A stretch of DNA of 39,642 nucleotides from Velocimicrobium porci. Its GTDB lineage: Bacteria > Bacillota > Clostridia > Lachnospirales > Lachnospiraceae. Positions 13,085 through 20,455 of the stretch are shown here, piece after piece (position 1 is the stretch's first letter; the number at the start of each line of letters is the position of its first letter). The translations under genes and the position numbers were made by a program. The notes below the pieces were generated by a model. It searched no databases and was not told the origin of the DNA. It saw nothing but the letters and a program-made list of their open reading frames with translations. Where the stretch lies: positions 1-39,642 of the forward strand of contig NZ_VUMT01000022.1 in assembly GCF_009696045.1 (NCBI RefSeq). The letters run 5' to 3'.

Positions 13085-13495
13085 TTGACACGAGAAGAAC
13101 TGAAAGATTACCAAAGAATATGCAATATAATTAAAAGGTTGGAACGTGAAATAGGAAATGAAGAGAAAAGAGAAATAGAAATTGTAAAAGGAAAGGTAAA
13201 AAGTTCTATGAAAGAACATCCATACATACAAAATCACGTGAGCGTGGAGATGTATGAACCTGTTCAAATGGATAAAAGCAGTAAAAAAATACTTAAAATG
13301 AAGTACGAAAGGACGAAATTGGTTCAAAAAAAACAGGAAATAGAGAAATACATAGAGGATATAACTGATTTTCAAACGAAGATTATATTTCGATATAAAT
13401 TTATTGAAGGAAAGACATTACAAGAGATAGGGGAATTACTTGGTTATACAAAGGGAAGAATTTCACAAAAAATCTCTGAATTTATAAAAGATTAA
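13085..13495 (+). CDS. ArpU/RinA-like late transcription activator
   Basis: A 136-residue protein with a lysine/glutamate-rich coiled-coil N-terminal region and a C-terminal sigma-70 region-4-like helix-turn-helix (about 105-135; EGKTLQEIGELLGYTKGRIS). This size, architecture and position (last early gene, upstream of the terminase) match the ArpU/RinA family of phage regulators that activate packaging and morphogenesis genes. It starts at TTG with AAAGGAG eight to nine bases upstream. The immediate target may be the promoter at 13516 or a site before 14677. Confidence 0.8.
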   Translation: MTREELKDYQRICNIIKRLEREIGNEEKREIEIVKGKVKSSMKEHPYIQNHVSVEMYEPVQMDKSSKKILKMKYERTKLVQKKQEIEKYIEDITDFQTKIIFRYKFIEGKTLQEIGELLGYTKGRISQKISEFIKD

Positions 13496-13515
13496 ACCCA
13501 TTAAACAAAAAGGTA

Positions 13516-13524
13516 TGCTATAAT
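13516..13524 (+). promoter_or_regulatory. Extended -10 promoter opening the noncoding leader
   Basis: TGCTATAAT is a full extended -10 element, directly followed by a second TATAAT (13525-13530). The -35 is weak (TTAAAC at 13501). It lies 20 bases downstream of the ArpU-like gene, so it could be the activator-dependent late promoter or the private promoter of the following insert. Confidence 0.6.
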
Positions 13525-13530
13525 TATAAT

Positions 13531-13692
13531 AGAACGAGTAGAACATATTCGTTTAACGTTACAAGTTTTAGTATCCCACCAACATTTCCGCTTGCTACCG
13601 ATGTAGGTAGTAGGCGGATTGATATAATATACGTACCTCCTTTCAAAATAAATCAGTGTCCTGCTTGAAACTGATTCGGTTAGGACACGATA
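13531..13692 (+). ncRNA. Candidate structured leader RNA
   Basis: The 160-base stretch has no credible gene but is highly structured. It contains a 13-bp hairpin (13587-13599 with 13606-13618, two G-U pairs, GATGTA loop) and a 7-bp inverted repeat GTGTCCT/AGGACAC (13656-13662 with 13682-13688) enclosing a second ATCAG/CTGAT pairing. CCTCCTTTC at 13637-13645 equals the anti-Shine-Dalgarno 3' end of 16S rRNA. It lies between an extended -10 promoter and a tRNA-like element. This does not match a known RNA class that I can recognise. Confidence 0.4.
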
Positions 13693-13693
13693 A

Positions 13694-13764
13694 GCCCAGA
13701 TAGCTCAGTCGGTAGAGCAGAGACTAAGTCATCGTTTGCACTGGTTCGATTCCAGTTCTGGGCA
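13694..13764 (+). tRNA. tRNA-like element with an aberrant anticodon arm
   Basis: The acceptor stem pairs perfectly (GCCCAGA with TCTGGGC, discriminator A). The D arm (GCTC-AGTCGGTA-GAGC) and T arm (ACTGG-TTCGATT-CCAGT) are also perfect. Between them only 21 bases remain, and no 5-bp stem with a 7-base loop can be formed. The best fold is four pairs closing a nine-base loop (TAAGTCATC) and one-base variable region, with no U33 in register. No anticodon can be assigned. It may be a degenerate tRNA, a tRNA mimic or an old attachment site. Confidence 0.6.
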
Positions 13765-13773
13765 GTTCCTGGA

Positions 13774-13920
13774 ATAAAGGGTGAATTAAAAAAAGCATTT
13801 AGAGAGGTGTATGAGCATTGTAAGAATATTGAATCTTTAAATGTAAAGACAGATAACATAGTAAGTTATGAAAAGTATCTTCAGAAGAAGAGGGAGAAAG
13901 ATGCAAGAAAGAAAGAATAA
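13774..13920 (+). pseudogene. 3' fragment of an unidentified gene after the tRNA-like element
   Basis: A frame reading GELKKAFREVYEHCKNIESL and ending KKREKDARKKE is open to 13920. Going upstream it runs into the tRNA-like sequence, where translation is meaningless, so it has no start of its own except a poor GTG at 13807. It looks like the C-terminal part of a lysine-rich helical protein whose 5' part was lost, perhaps when the tRNA-like block was inserted. It overlaps the start of the membrane-protein gene. Confidence 0.4.
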
Positions 13921-14584
13921 ATTTAAATATGTAAAAATTGCATTGAACGAAGTGAAATTTGAGGGTTCATCGAGATGGCAATGGGGACTGAGTGGAGCTA
14001 TATCTTTGGTATTGTCTATAATAACTTGTTTTAGCAAAGATACCATAGAAATACTAAAAACTACCGCTAGTACGTTTAATAGTGTTTCGTTGGCAATTAT
14101 AGCAATGATTTTTACGGCATACGCTTTGTTTCAAGCTTTGCTTAATGATGATATGGTTTGGGAAATGAGCAAATACAATAATTTGCTTGAAACATCCAAT
14201 CGGTCATTTTTAGGTGTGGTTTTTTTGTATTTGAGTAACATTATAATAAATACGATATTAATAATTATTCTTTCTACATTACCAACTGAATTTGGAATTA
14301 GCAATGATTATTGGATAGACAGTACCATTTGTTTTGTATTTATTTGGATATATGAAATATTTACATTTAGAATATTGATTGAAATTAGGAACTTTGCAAT
14401 AAATATATATAAAGTGTTCATTGCTCATAATAAGTTGTCATTATTAAAAAAAGAAAATAAAGAAGAAAAAGAAGAAAATGAAACATTGTATAAAATGTTA
14501 GAAATTAAAAGGTTGAAAGAGCTTAAGATGATAAGTGAAGAAGAATATGAAGATAAAAGAAAAGAGTTTTTGAAAAGAATGTAA
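13901..14584 (+). CDS. Four-helix membrane protein with C-terminal coiled coil
   Basis: A 227-residue protein with hydrophobic segments near residues 35-52, 65-90, 110-135 and 148-168, followed by a charged coiled coil and a SHOCT-like end (LKELKMISEEEYEDKRKEFL). The start at 13901 has GAGGGAG before it; the ATG at 13868 has none. The gene is bounded by an upstream promoter/leader and its own terminator at 14601, unlike the neighbouring phage operons. Membrane proteins with a cytosolic coiled coil in this type of insert are often exclusion or lysogenic-conversion factors, but no family is recognised and the role is inference. Confidence 0.65.
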   Translation: MQERKNKFKYVKIALNEVKFEGSSRWQWGLSGAISLVLSIITCFSKDTIEILKTTASTFNSVSLAIIAMIFTAYALFQALLNDDMVWEMSKYNNLLETSNRSFLGVVFLYLSNIIINTILIIILSTLPTEFGISNDYWIDSTICFVFIWIYEIFTFRILIEIRNFAINIYKVFIAHNKLSLLKKENKEEKEENETLYKMLEIKRLKELKMISEEEYEDKRKEFLKRM

Positions 14585-14600
14585 GAAATATTTTACATAG

Positions 14601-14625
14601 AGAGCCATCAAGGCTCTTTTCTTTT
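14601..14625 (+). terminator. Rho-independent terminator after the membrane-protein gene
   Basis: Stem AGAGCC/GGCTCT with loop ATCAA is followed by TTTTCTTTT. It closes the unit that begins with the promoter at 13516 and separates it from the terminase operon. Confidence 0.8.
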
Positions 14626-14676
14626 ACCCAAAAACAAACGGAATAAAAATACAAAATATAGAAAGAAGATGATAAC

Positions 14677-14844
14677 ATGAATATAAAGAAAGTAGTAGTA
14701 GATAACCTCCCAAGGGACTGCATTGCCTGTCCACTTGACTATCGATACAAAAAAGATTGTGGTAAGGAAGTCAGTAGGAATTACAACGGGGGCTTGAGGA
14801 TGGGAAAGGTGCCGGATAAGAGGTGCAAGCTGGATGTGAAATAG
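14677..14844 (+). CDS. Small Cys-containing protein (55 aa) before the terminase genes
   Basis: A 55-residue protein (MNIKKVVVDNLPRDCIACPL...) with cysteines at 15, 18, 28 and 50, a likely zinc site (C-x2-C-x9-C). GAAAGAAGATG lies upstream of the start. It ends 15 bases before the terminase small subunit start and is probably its operon partner. Similar short Cys proteins often precede the terminase in Firmicute phages; function unknown. Confidence 0.6.
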   Translation: MNIKKVVVDNLPRDCIACPLDYRYKKDCGKEVSRNYNGGLRMGKVPDKRCKLDVK

Positions 14845-14859
14845 AAAGGAGTGAGCCTA

Positions 14860-15435
14860 GTGGCATTAACGGAAAAACAGAAACGATTTGCAGATGAGTA
14901 TTTGATAGATTTGAATGCTACTAGAGCTTATAAGGTGGCATATCAAAGCTGTAAGAAAGATGAAACAGCGAGAGCGAATGGCAGTAGATTGCTAACAAAT
15001 GCTAACGTTGCAAGTTATGTAGAACAAAGAATGAAAGCAAGAGAAAAAAGAACAGAAATCAAACAAGATTGGGTGCTAGAGGAACTAAGAAAGATAGCCA
15101 GTGCAAATGGTACTGATTTTTCACAGATTGTAGAAGAGCCAATTATAAAAAAAGGGGCTTATGTAACGGACCCGGCTACAGGACAGGTAAAAAAATACCA
15201 GACAGTAAAATTCATTCCAACAAAGGAATTGCCGGAAGAAAAAAGAGCAGCAATTGCAGCAATCAAGGAAACAAAGTTTGGAATTGCTGTGGAAACGTAC
15301 GATAGACTAAAGGCATTGGAACTATTGGGACGACATTTGGGAATGTTCAAGGATAAGGTGGAAGTATCTGGATTAGAGAATGAAAAATCAAAGTTGGATG
15401 ACTTAATACAACAAATGCGTGATGGTAAGAAATGA
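14860..15435 (+). CDS. terS: Terminase small subunit
   Basis: A 191-residue protein of the Terminase_2 (Nu1/SPP1 G1P-like) family. It begins MALTEKQKRFADEYLIDLNA, with the N-terminal helix-turn-helix DNA-recognition domain (about 1-70) and a central oligomerisation region including ALELLGRHLGMFKDKVE. It binds the phage pac/cos site and hands DNA to the large subunit. The GTG at 14860 is chosen because AAGGAG is eight bases upstream; an in-frame GTG at 14851 is too close to it. It overlaps terL by four bases (ATGA). Confidence 0.93.
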   Translation: MALTEKQKRFADEYLIDLNATRAYKVAYQSCKKDETARANGSRLLTNANVASYVEQRMKAREKRTEIKQDWVLEELRKIASANGTDFSQIVEEPIIKKGAYVTDPATGQVKKYQTVKFIPTKELPEEKRAAIAAIKETKFGIAVETYDRLKALELLGRHLGMFKDKVEVSGLENEKSKLDDLIQQMRDGKK

Positions 15436-16796
15436 GCAAAGAAAGTTTACTTCTATCAGATAAATATAAGGCATTTCTCCGTTGTAATGCACCTGTTGAG
15501 TTTTTAGAGGGAACGACTGCTGCCGGAAAGACAACAGTAGGAATCTTTAAATTTTTCCTCAAGGTTGCTCAATCGCCTAAAAAATATCATATTATTGCTA
15601 GTAAGGATACAGGAACAGCCGAGAAAAATATTATCAATAAAGACCTAGGTATTATAGATGATTTTGGAGTATTAACAGAATATAATGGTAATGGGTCGAA
15701 AGATGAAAAAATCCCACATATTGTCTATCATACAAATAATGGGGATAAAATTGTCTATGTAATGGGATATGGAGACAAAAAGAAATGGCAAAAAGCATTA
15801 GGTGGACAATATGGCTGCCTTTATATAGATGAAATTAATACAGCAGATATCGACTTTGTTCGTGAGGCTTCTATGAGATGTGATTATTTTATGGCAACCT
15901 TAAATCCGGATGACCCAAGTCTTGATGTATACAAAGAGTATATCAATTGCAGTAGACCGCTACCAGAGTATGAGAAAGACACTCCAACTGAATTATTAGA
16001 AATGTTATGTGAAGAACCAAAACCTAACTGGGTACACTGGTTCTTTTCTTTTGAACATAATTTGGGGTTAAGTAAAGACAAAATAGAGCAAATCAAGTTA
16101 AATGTACCAGTAGGGACTAAGCTATGGAAAAATAAGATTCAAGGGCTTAGAGGGCGGGCAACTGGTTTAATATTTCCAAATTTCAATCGAAAGAAGCACA
16201 TTGTAAGCGAAGAATGGGTAAAAGAACAAGTTAAACTAGGAAAAATAAAATTCAAACGTTTTACAGCGGGTTTAGACACTTCTTATTCTTCTAAAAGTGC
16301 TGATACAATCGCTATGATATTTCAAGGAATTACAGAAGATAGAAAATTGATTACCCTAGCAGAAAAAGTATACAGCAACAAGGATTTAAGTATACCGCTA
16401 GCACCATCTGATACAGCAATAAAATTTATAGAATTTCTGGAATGCTGTAGGAAAGGATGGGGATATTCGAAGGATGTATTTGTTGATTGTGCAGACCAAG
16501 CTACAATAACAGAATTAAAAAAATACAAGCGATTGCATAGTTGTTTATATAATTTTATAGATTCTTACAAGAAAGTGACTATATTAGATAGAATTAAATT
16601 TCAGTTAGGATGGTTGCAACAAGAATGTTATTTCATTGTTGATGCATGTATCGAGCATATAAGAGAGATGGAATCCTATAGCTGGAAAGAGGATAAGGAT
16701 GAGCCAGAGGATATGAACGACCATACGATTAATGCCAATCAGTATGCGTGGATACCATACCGTAATATAATCGGATTTGAGGAGGTAAATAAGTAA
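15432..16796 (+). CDS. terL: Terminase large subunit (PBSX type)
   Basis: A 454-residue packaging motor. The ATPase domain has Walker A GTTAAGKTT (about 27-35) and Walker B CLYIDEIN (about 130), with coupling residues near MATLNPDDP. The RNase-H-like nuclease domain begins around residue 280 with the first catalytic aspartate in AGLDTSYSS and continues with VDCADQA and NDHTINANQYAW. It translocates DNA into the prohead and cuts it. It is coupled to terS by overlap and followed directly by the portal. Confidence 0.95.
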   Translation: MSKESLLLSDKYKAFLRCNAPVEFLEGTTAAGKTTVGIFKFFLKVAQSPKKYHIIASKDTGTAEKNIINKDLGIIDDFGVLTEYNGNGSKDEKIPHIVYHTNNGDKIVYVMGYGDKKKWQKALGGQYGCLYIDEINTADIDFVREASMRCDYFMATLNPDDPSLDVYKEYINCSRPLPEYEKDTPTELLEMLCEEPKPNWVHWFFSFEHNLGLSKDKIEQIKLNVPVGTKLWKNKIQGLRGRATGLIFPNFNRKKHIVSEEWVKEQVKLGKIKFKRFTAGLDTSYSSKSADTIAMIFQGITEDRKLITLAEKVYSNKDLSIPLAPSDTAIKFIEFLECCRKGWGYSKDVFVDCADQATITELKKYKRLHSCLYNFIDSYKKVTILDRIKFQLGWLQQECYFIVDACIEHIREMESYSWKEDKDEPEDMNDHTINANQYAWIPYRNIIGFEEVNK

Positions 16797-18302
16797 GTGA
16801 GGTGGACAAAACAATTGAGTGATGGAATAAAAAAAGGAATACGAAACTGGTTAAATATTGCTCCAGCAGGTCCTTATGCAATACAAATCAGTGAAACTAT
16901 GGATTTTGAGCTAAGTGCGATTCGTAATCGTATTTGGTATCGTGGCGATAGTAATGAATTAGAGCAATTATATCAGCAATCAAATGAATACGCAGATAAA
17001 TATAAGTTTTGGGCATCTCGTTGTACTCCTGGTATGGAAATGCGAAAGATACATACAGGATTGCCCTCTTTAATTGTTCGGATTTTGAATAGTATCGTCA
17101 TTTCCGATATGAATGAATTTGAGTTTGAAAACCCAAAGCAGGAAATGTTGTGGAAAGAAATAGAAAAGGAAAATAAGTTTCGGAAGAAATTAGAAAAGTG
17201 TTTAAAAGAAGTTCTATATATTGGTGATGGAGCATTTAAAATCACGTTAGATACTTCTATTAGTCAATACCCTATTCTGGAATGGTATTCAGGGGAACGG
17301 ATAGAAATAGTAAGAGAACATGACCGACTAAAAGGTATTATATTTAAAACTCCATATGTGGAGAGAGAACAACAATATATACTACATGAGTATTACAGCT
17401 ATGGCATGATTAAGAATGAATTATATAAAGGTAATACATTGATTCCAATTAACTCTATCGAAGCAACAAAGAATATAAGAGATTGGGAGTTTGATAAAAA
17501 TATTTTATTAGCAATTCCATTACAAGTATATGAAAGTGCTAAGTATGAAGGCAGAGGAGGAAGTATATTTGATGGGAAATTAGATTCTTTTGACGCATTT
17601 GACGAAGTTTGGAGTCAATGGATGGATGCTATAAGAGCAGGTAGGGCAAGAACTTATATACCAGAATCTTATATACCTAGAAATATGGAAACAGGTCAAT
17701 TAATGAAACCAAACCCGTTTGATAATCGATTCATAGCTGGTGATGACAATTTAAATGAAGATGGAAAAAATACAATAAAAACGGAACAGCCAATAATTCC
17801 TCATGATAGTTATTTATCTTCTTATATTACAGCTTTAGACCTTTGCTTACAGGGGGTTATTTCTCCTTCTACATTAGGTATTGATACGAAAAAACTAGAC
17901 AATGCAGAGGCACAGCGGGAAAAAGAAAAGTCTACCTTGTATACAAGAAATGCAATCATTGAGGCTTTGCAGGAAACATTACCGAAAGTTGTTGAATGTT
18001 GTATTAATGCTTATAATATGCTGCTTAAACTACCAACAGAAGAGGTAAAAGTAAATATTCCATTTGGTGAATATGCAAATCCATCTTTCGAAAGCCAAGT
18101 AGAAACAGTAGTAAAAGCAAAACAGGGTGGAATTATGAGCATTGAACGTTCTGTAGAAGAATTATATGGAGACAGTTTAGATGAACACTGTAAACAAGAA
18201 GAAATCAAACGTTTAAAAGCAGAACAAGGTATTGCAGAATTGGAAGAACCAGCCTTAAATACGGAGGGAATGCAAATAGATGAAAGTCATAGTGATGAAT
18301 AA
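16797..18302 (+). CDS. Portal protein (SPP1-like)
   Basis: A 501-residue portal of the phage_prot_Gp6/SPP1 type, forming the dodecameric ring through which DNA enters and leaves the head. Visible family features are the N-terminal helical region (WYRGDSNELEQLYQQ), a central LPSLIVRILNSIVISDMNEF, the long helix with DAEQ-like NAEAQREKEKSTLYTRN, and the acidic C-terminus. It starts at GTG with GGAGG about ten bases upstream, immediately after terL. Its end overlaps the next small gene by 23 bases. Confidence 0.92.
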   Translation: MRWTKQLSDGIKKGIRNWLNIAPAGPYAIQISETMDFELSAIRNRIWYRGDSNELEQLYQQSNEYADKYKFWASRCTPGMEMRKIHTGLPSLIVRILNSIVISDMNEFEFENPKQEMLWKEIEKENKFRKKLEKCLKEVLYIGDGAFKITLDTSISQYPILEWYSGERIEIVREHDRLKGIIFKTPYVEREQQYILHEYYSYGMIKNELYKGNTLIPINSIEATKNIRDWEFDKNILLAIPLQVYESAKYEGRGGSIFDGKLDSFDAFDEVWSQWMDAIRAGRARTYIPESYIPRNMETGQLMKPNPFDNRFIAGDDNLNEDGKNTIKTEQPIIPHDSYLSSYITALDLCLQGVISPSTLGIDTKKLDNAEAQREKEKSTLYTRNAIIEALQETLPKVVECCINAYNMLLKLPTEEVKVNIPFGEYANPSFESQVETVVKAKQGGIMSIERSVEELYGDSLDEHCKQEEIKRLKAEQGIAELEEPALNTEGMQIDESHSDE

Positions 18303-18498
18303 AATATATCCGATGAATCAAAAAGAATATAAGAAATTATTGCAGATAGCAAGTGAAAATGTCGCATTTGGAATTTATGCAGTTGAGAAGAAAGGATATG
18401 CGGAGTTGAGGAATGATAAGTGCAAAAGTATCACCCAGTTAAAAGAATTAACACGGCAATTTAAATCACAGGGATATAAAGTGTTGGCAAATAGGTAA
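18280..18498 (+). CDS. Small protein between portal and minor capsid genes (72 aa)
   Basis: A 72-residue basic protein (MKVIVMNKIYPMNQKEYKKL...) that starts inside the portal gene. A strand (MKVIVMNK), helix and a second strand (AFGIYAVEKKGYAEL) are predicted. Similar small proteins of unknown role occur between portal and minor-head genes in clostridial phages. GGAGGGAATG upstream is an adequate ribosome site. Confidence 0.7.
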   Translation: MKVIVMNKIYPMNQKEYKKLLQIASENVAFGIYAVEKKGYAELRNDKCKSITQLKELTRQFKSQGYKVLANR

Positions 18499-18502
18499 GC
18501 AT

Positions 18503-20095
18503 ATGAATGAGTACGATATAGGAAAAGCATTTGAACGGATTGAAAATGAGTTAATCCGTTCGATGATAAGAAATCTTGACCGACATCGAGCGGAAGAAAC
18601 AGAACTGGGATATAATTGGGAACAGTGGCAAGTAAAGCAATTACAAGCATTAGAAGAATATAAGAAAGCGAACAGAAAACAGTTTAAAGGTCGATTTAGA
18701 AGGATTAATGCATCAATAGATGGTTTGATAAGTTTGGCTAGGCAAGAAGGAAATATGAGCCAAGAGAAAGCTATTTTAGAAGCAATTAAGAAAGGATATC
18801 GACCCAGAACATTTAAAGACCTATTTGAAAAGTATAAAGGTAAAAATATAAGAGAAATAATGGATTTAATTCTGCGTAAGAATATTCAATCAGAAATAAA
18901 TGGAGAGTTTTTTAAATTAAATGATAGAAAAATGGCTGCATTGATAAGAGCAACAAAGCGAGATTTTCAAAAAGCAGAACATGCTATATTAAGAATGGCA
19001 GAAGACCAATATAGGAAGATAATTTTTGATGCTCAAGTCTACGCAAATACTGGCTCTGCTACATATGAAAAGGCTGTAGATATGGCAACAAAGGACTTTC
19101 TAAGCCGTGGTATTAACTGTATTGAGTATTCGAATGGTGCAAGGCATACCGTAGCAGATTATGCTTATATGGCAATCCAAACCGCTTGTAAACGTGCTTA
19201 TTTGACAGGGGAGGGAGAGAAGCGGAAAGAGTGGGGAATTTCAACGGTTATTATGAATAAACGTGGAAATCCTTGTCCTAAGTGTCTGCCATTTGTAGGA
19301 AAGGTATTGATTGACGATGTATGGAGCGGAGGAAGTGCAAAAGATGGCAATTATCCTCTCATGAGCCAAGCAATCGCAAGAGGGTTATACCACCCACGTT
19401 GCAAGGATAGTCATACTACCTATTTTGAGGGTTTCAGTACACCGCCTGATGAAAGATTTACTCAAAAAGAAATAAATGAGATTGAAAAAAATATAAAAAA
19501 TGAAGTAAGGAAACAATATGCAAAACGTCAAGTTGATAAGTATGAGAGACTAGAAGAATTTTCTTTAGACGATGATAATAAAAAGAAATATAGAAAAAGA
19601 ATCAAATCATGGGAAATAGTTCATAGTAATGAGACTAATACATTTAAAGAAAGAGAACTACGTTATAAAGACAATGAGGGTATTTTTACAACATTAGATG
19701 CAAGGTCAAAAGGAAAAGATGTTATAAAGCCTCATAATATTAAAAAAGAGATGAGAAAGTCTGAAATTGGAAAAGAATTGTTGCAATACTTGGAGGATAA
19801 CAATATACCAGTTCGGATTTTTTATGGGGTAGACATAGAAAAGGATATCATGGGTTATTTTATGGATAATGAAATATATATCTATGCTGATAATACTAGA
19901 ACAGTAAAAGAAACAACCTTAACTTTAATCCATGAAGCAACACATGCTAAAATTAGAAAGCCAAATTCAAAGAATCAAGAATTAGAATGTTTTACAAATG
20001 AGTATAAACATAAAGGAATAGAATTGACAGAAAAAGTTAAAGAACGTATAATAAAACATATAGATAACAAGTATGATTACTTAGAATGGGAGTGA
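18503..20095 (+). CDS. Minor capsid protein fused to an HExxH metallopeptidase-like domain
   Basis: A 530-residue protein. The first about 330 residues are the phage minor capsid (SPP1 gp7 / phage_min_cap2) head protein, including GNPCPKCLPFVGKVLIDDVW and GLYHPRCKDSHTTYFEG. A charged linker follows, then a C-terminal domain (about 400-530) with TLIHEATHAKI: His477, Glu478 and His481 form an HExxH zinc-protease motif, with Glu493 or Glu495 as the probable third ligand. Head proteins with toxin-like C-termini are known in temperate phages of Gram-positive bacteria; here the effector would be carried in the virion. The protease activity is inferred from the motif only. Confidence 0.85.
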   Translation: MNEYDIGKAFERIENELIRSMIRNLDRHRAEETELGYNWEQWQVKQLQALEEYKKANRKQFKGRFRRINASIDGLISLARQEGNMSQEKAILEAIKKGYRPRTFKDLFEKYKGKNIREIMDLILRKNIQSEINGEFFKLNDRKMAALIRATKRDFQKAEHAILRMAEDQYRKIIFDAQVYANTGSATYEKAVDMATKDFLSRGINCIEYSNGARHTVADYAYMAIQTACKRAYLTGEGEKRKEWGISTVIMNKRGNPCPKCLPFVGKVLIDDVWSGGSAKDGNYPLMSQAIARGLYHPRCKDSHTTYFEGFSTPPDERFTQKEINEIEKNIKNEVRKQYAKRQVDKYERLEEFSLDDDNKKKYRKRIKSWEIVHSNETNTFKERELRYKDNEGIFTTLDARSKGKDVIKPHNIKKEMRKSEIGKELLQYLEDNNIPVRIFYGVDIEKDIMGYFMDNEIYIYADNTRTVKETTLTLIHEATHAKIRKPNSKNQELECFTNEYKHKGIELTEKVKERIIKHIDNKYDYLEWE

Positions 20096-20099
20096 TTTT

Positions 20100-20270
20100 A
20101 TGAAAGATACTTTAACTTTAATGCCACATGAAAGATTAAAGATGTTAAGAAATGGAGAAATTGTATTGTGTACCCATTGCAAAGTTGGGATAATGCAACC
20201 GATTGGAGATGCAGTAAAAACAAATACATTTCAGTGCAATAAATGTAAGAGGCAAATGATATTTAATTAA
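20100..20270 (+). CDS. Small zinc-ribbon protein following the capsid-metallopeptidase gene
   Basis: A 56-residue protein (MKDTLTLMPHERLKMLRNGE...) with CTHC (24-27) and CNKC (46-49) knuckles forming a zinc ribbon. It lies four bases after the metallopeptidase-fused minor capsid gene, with GGGAGTG upstream, and is followed immediately by a terminator. Polymorphic-toxin loci usually encode the antidote in exactly this place, so an immunity or folding role for the fused domain is a testable guess. It could also be an ordinary head-region zinc-ribbon protein. Confidence 0.6.
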   Translation: MKDTLTLMPHERLKMLRNGEIVLCTHCKVGIMQPIGDAVKTNTFQCNKCKRQMIFN

Positions 20271-20300
20271 CCACCTAGTAGGTAGCTAGGTGGTATTTTT
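20271..20300 (+). terminator. Intrinsic terminator/attenuator in the head operon
   Basis: Perfect 8-bp stem CCACCTAG/CTAGGTGG with loop TAGGTAG and tail TATTTTT, starting at the base after the zinc-ribbon gene's stop. It would limit transcription into the scaffold and capsid genes unless antitermination occurs. Confidence 0.75.
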
Positions 20301-20331
20301 ATGCAGAAAAGAAAAAAGAATGATAATGATT

Positions 20332-20359
20332 AGGACGTTGAAATAGACGTCTTATTTTT
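20332..20359 (+). terminator. Second terminator-like hairpin
   Basis: AGGACGT (20332-20338) pairs with ACGTCTT (20347-20353, one G-U) and is followed by ATTTTT. It lies 32 bases after the first terminator, and both are directly followed by an ATG. Tandem weak terminators here may tune capsid expression. Confidence 0.55.
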
Positions 20360-20455
20360 ATGCCCGAAGGCTCAAAACTACGTGAGACACACTGTAAAAC
20401 TGTAGTGCAGACAGCACAGAAAAAACTGTTTATAGAAAGGAACGATAAAAAATGA
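20360..20455 (+). CDS. Possible 31-residue leader peptide before the scaffold gene
   Basis: ATGCCCGAAGG opens a 31-codon frame (MPEGSKLRETHCK...) that ends in TGA overlapping the scaffold ATG by four bases (ATGA). The first hairpin is likewise followed by a ten-codon frame, MQKRKKNDND. No ribosome site is evident for either, so they may mark conserved leader RNA rather than peptides. Confidence 0.3.
   Translation: MPEGSKLRETHCKTVVQTAQKKLFIERNDKK

Noticed and set aside
13694-13764. Ordinary functional tRNA gene
   Set aside because: Acceptor, D and T arms are perfect, but no 5-bp anticodon stem with a 7-base loop fits the 21 bases available, so no amino acid can be assigned. It is kept only as a tRNA-like element.
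13637-13764. Fragment of a ribosomal RNA operon (16S end plus spacer tRNA)
   Set aside because: CCTCCTTTC followed by a tRNA-like sequence hinted at a 16S-tRNA spacer, but the sequence before it does not match the conserved 16S 3' end (no GGATCA), so the similarity is limited to nine bases.
13684-13920. One continuous protein reading through the tRNA-like element (SPDSSVGRAETK...)
   Set aside because: DSSVGRA is the well-known false translation of a tRNA D arm. Only the part after about 13774 looks like protein.
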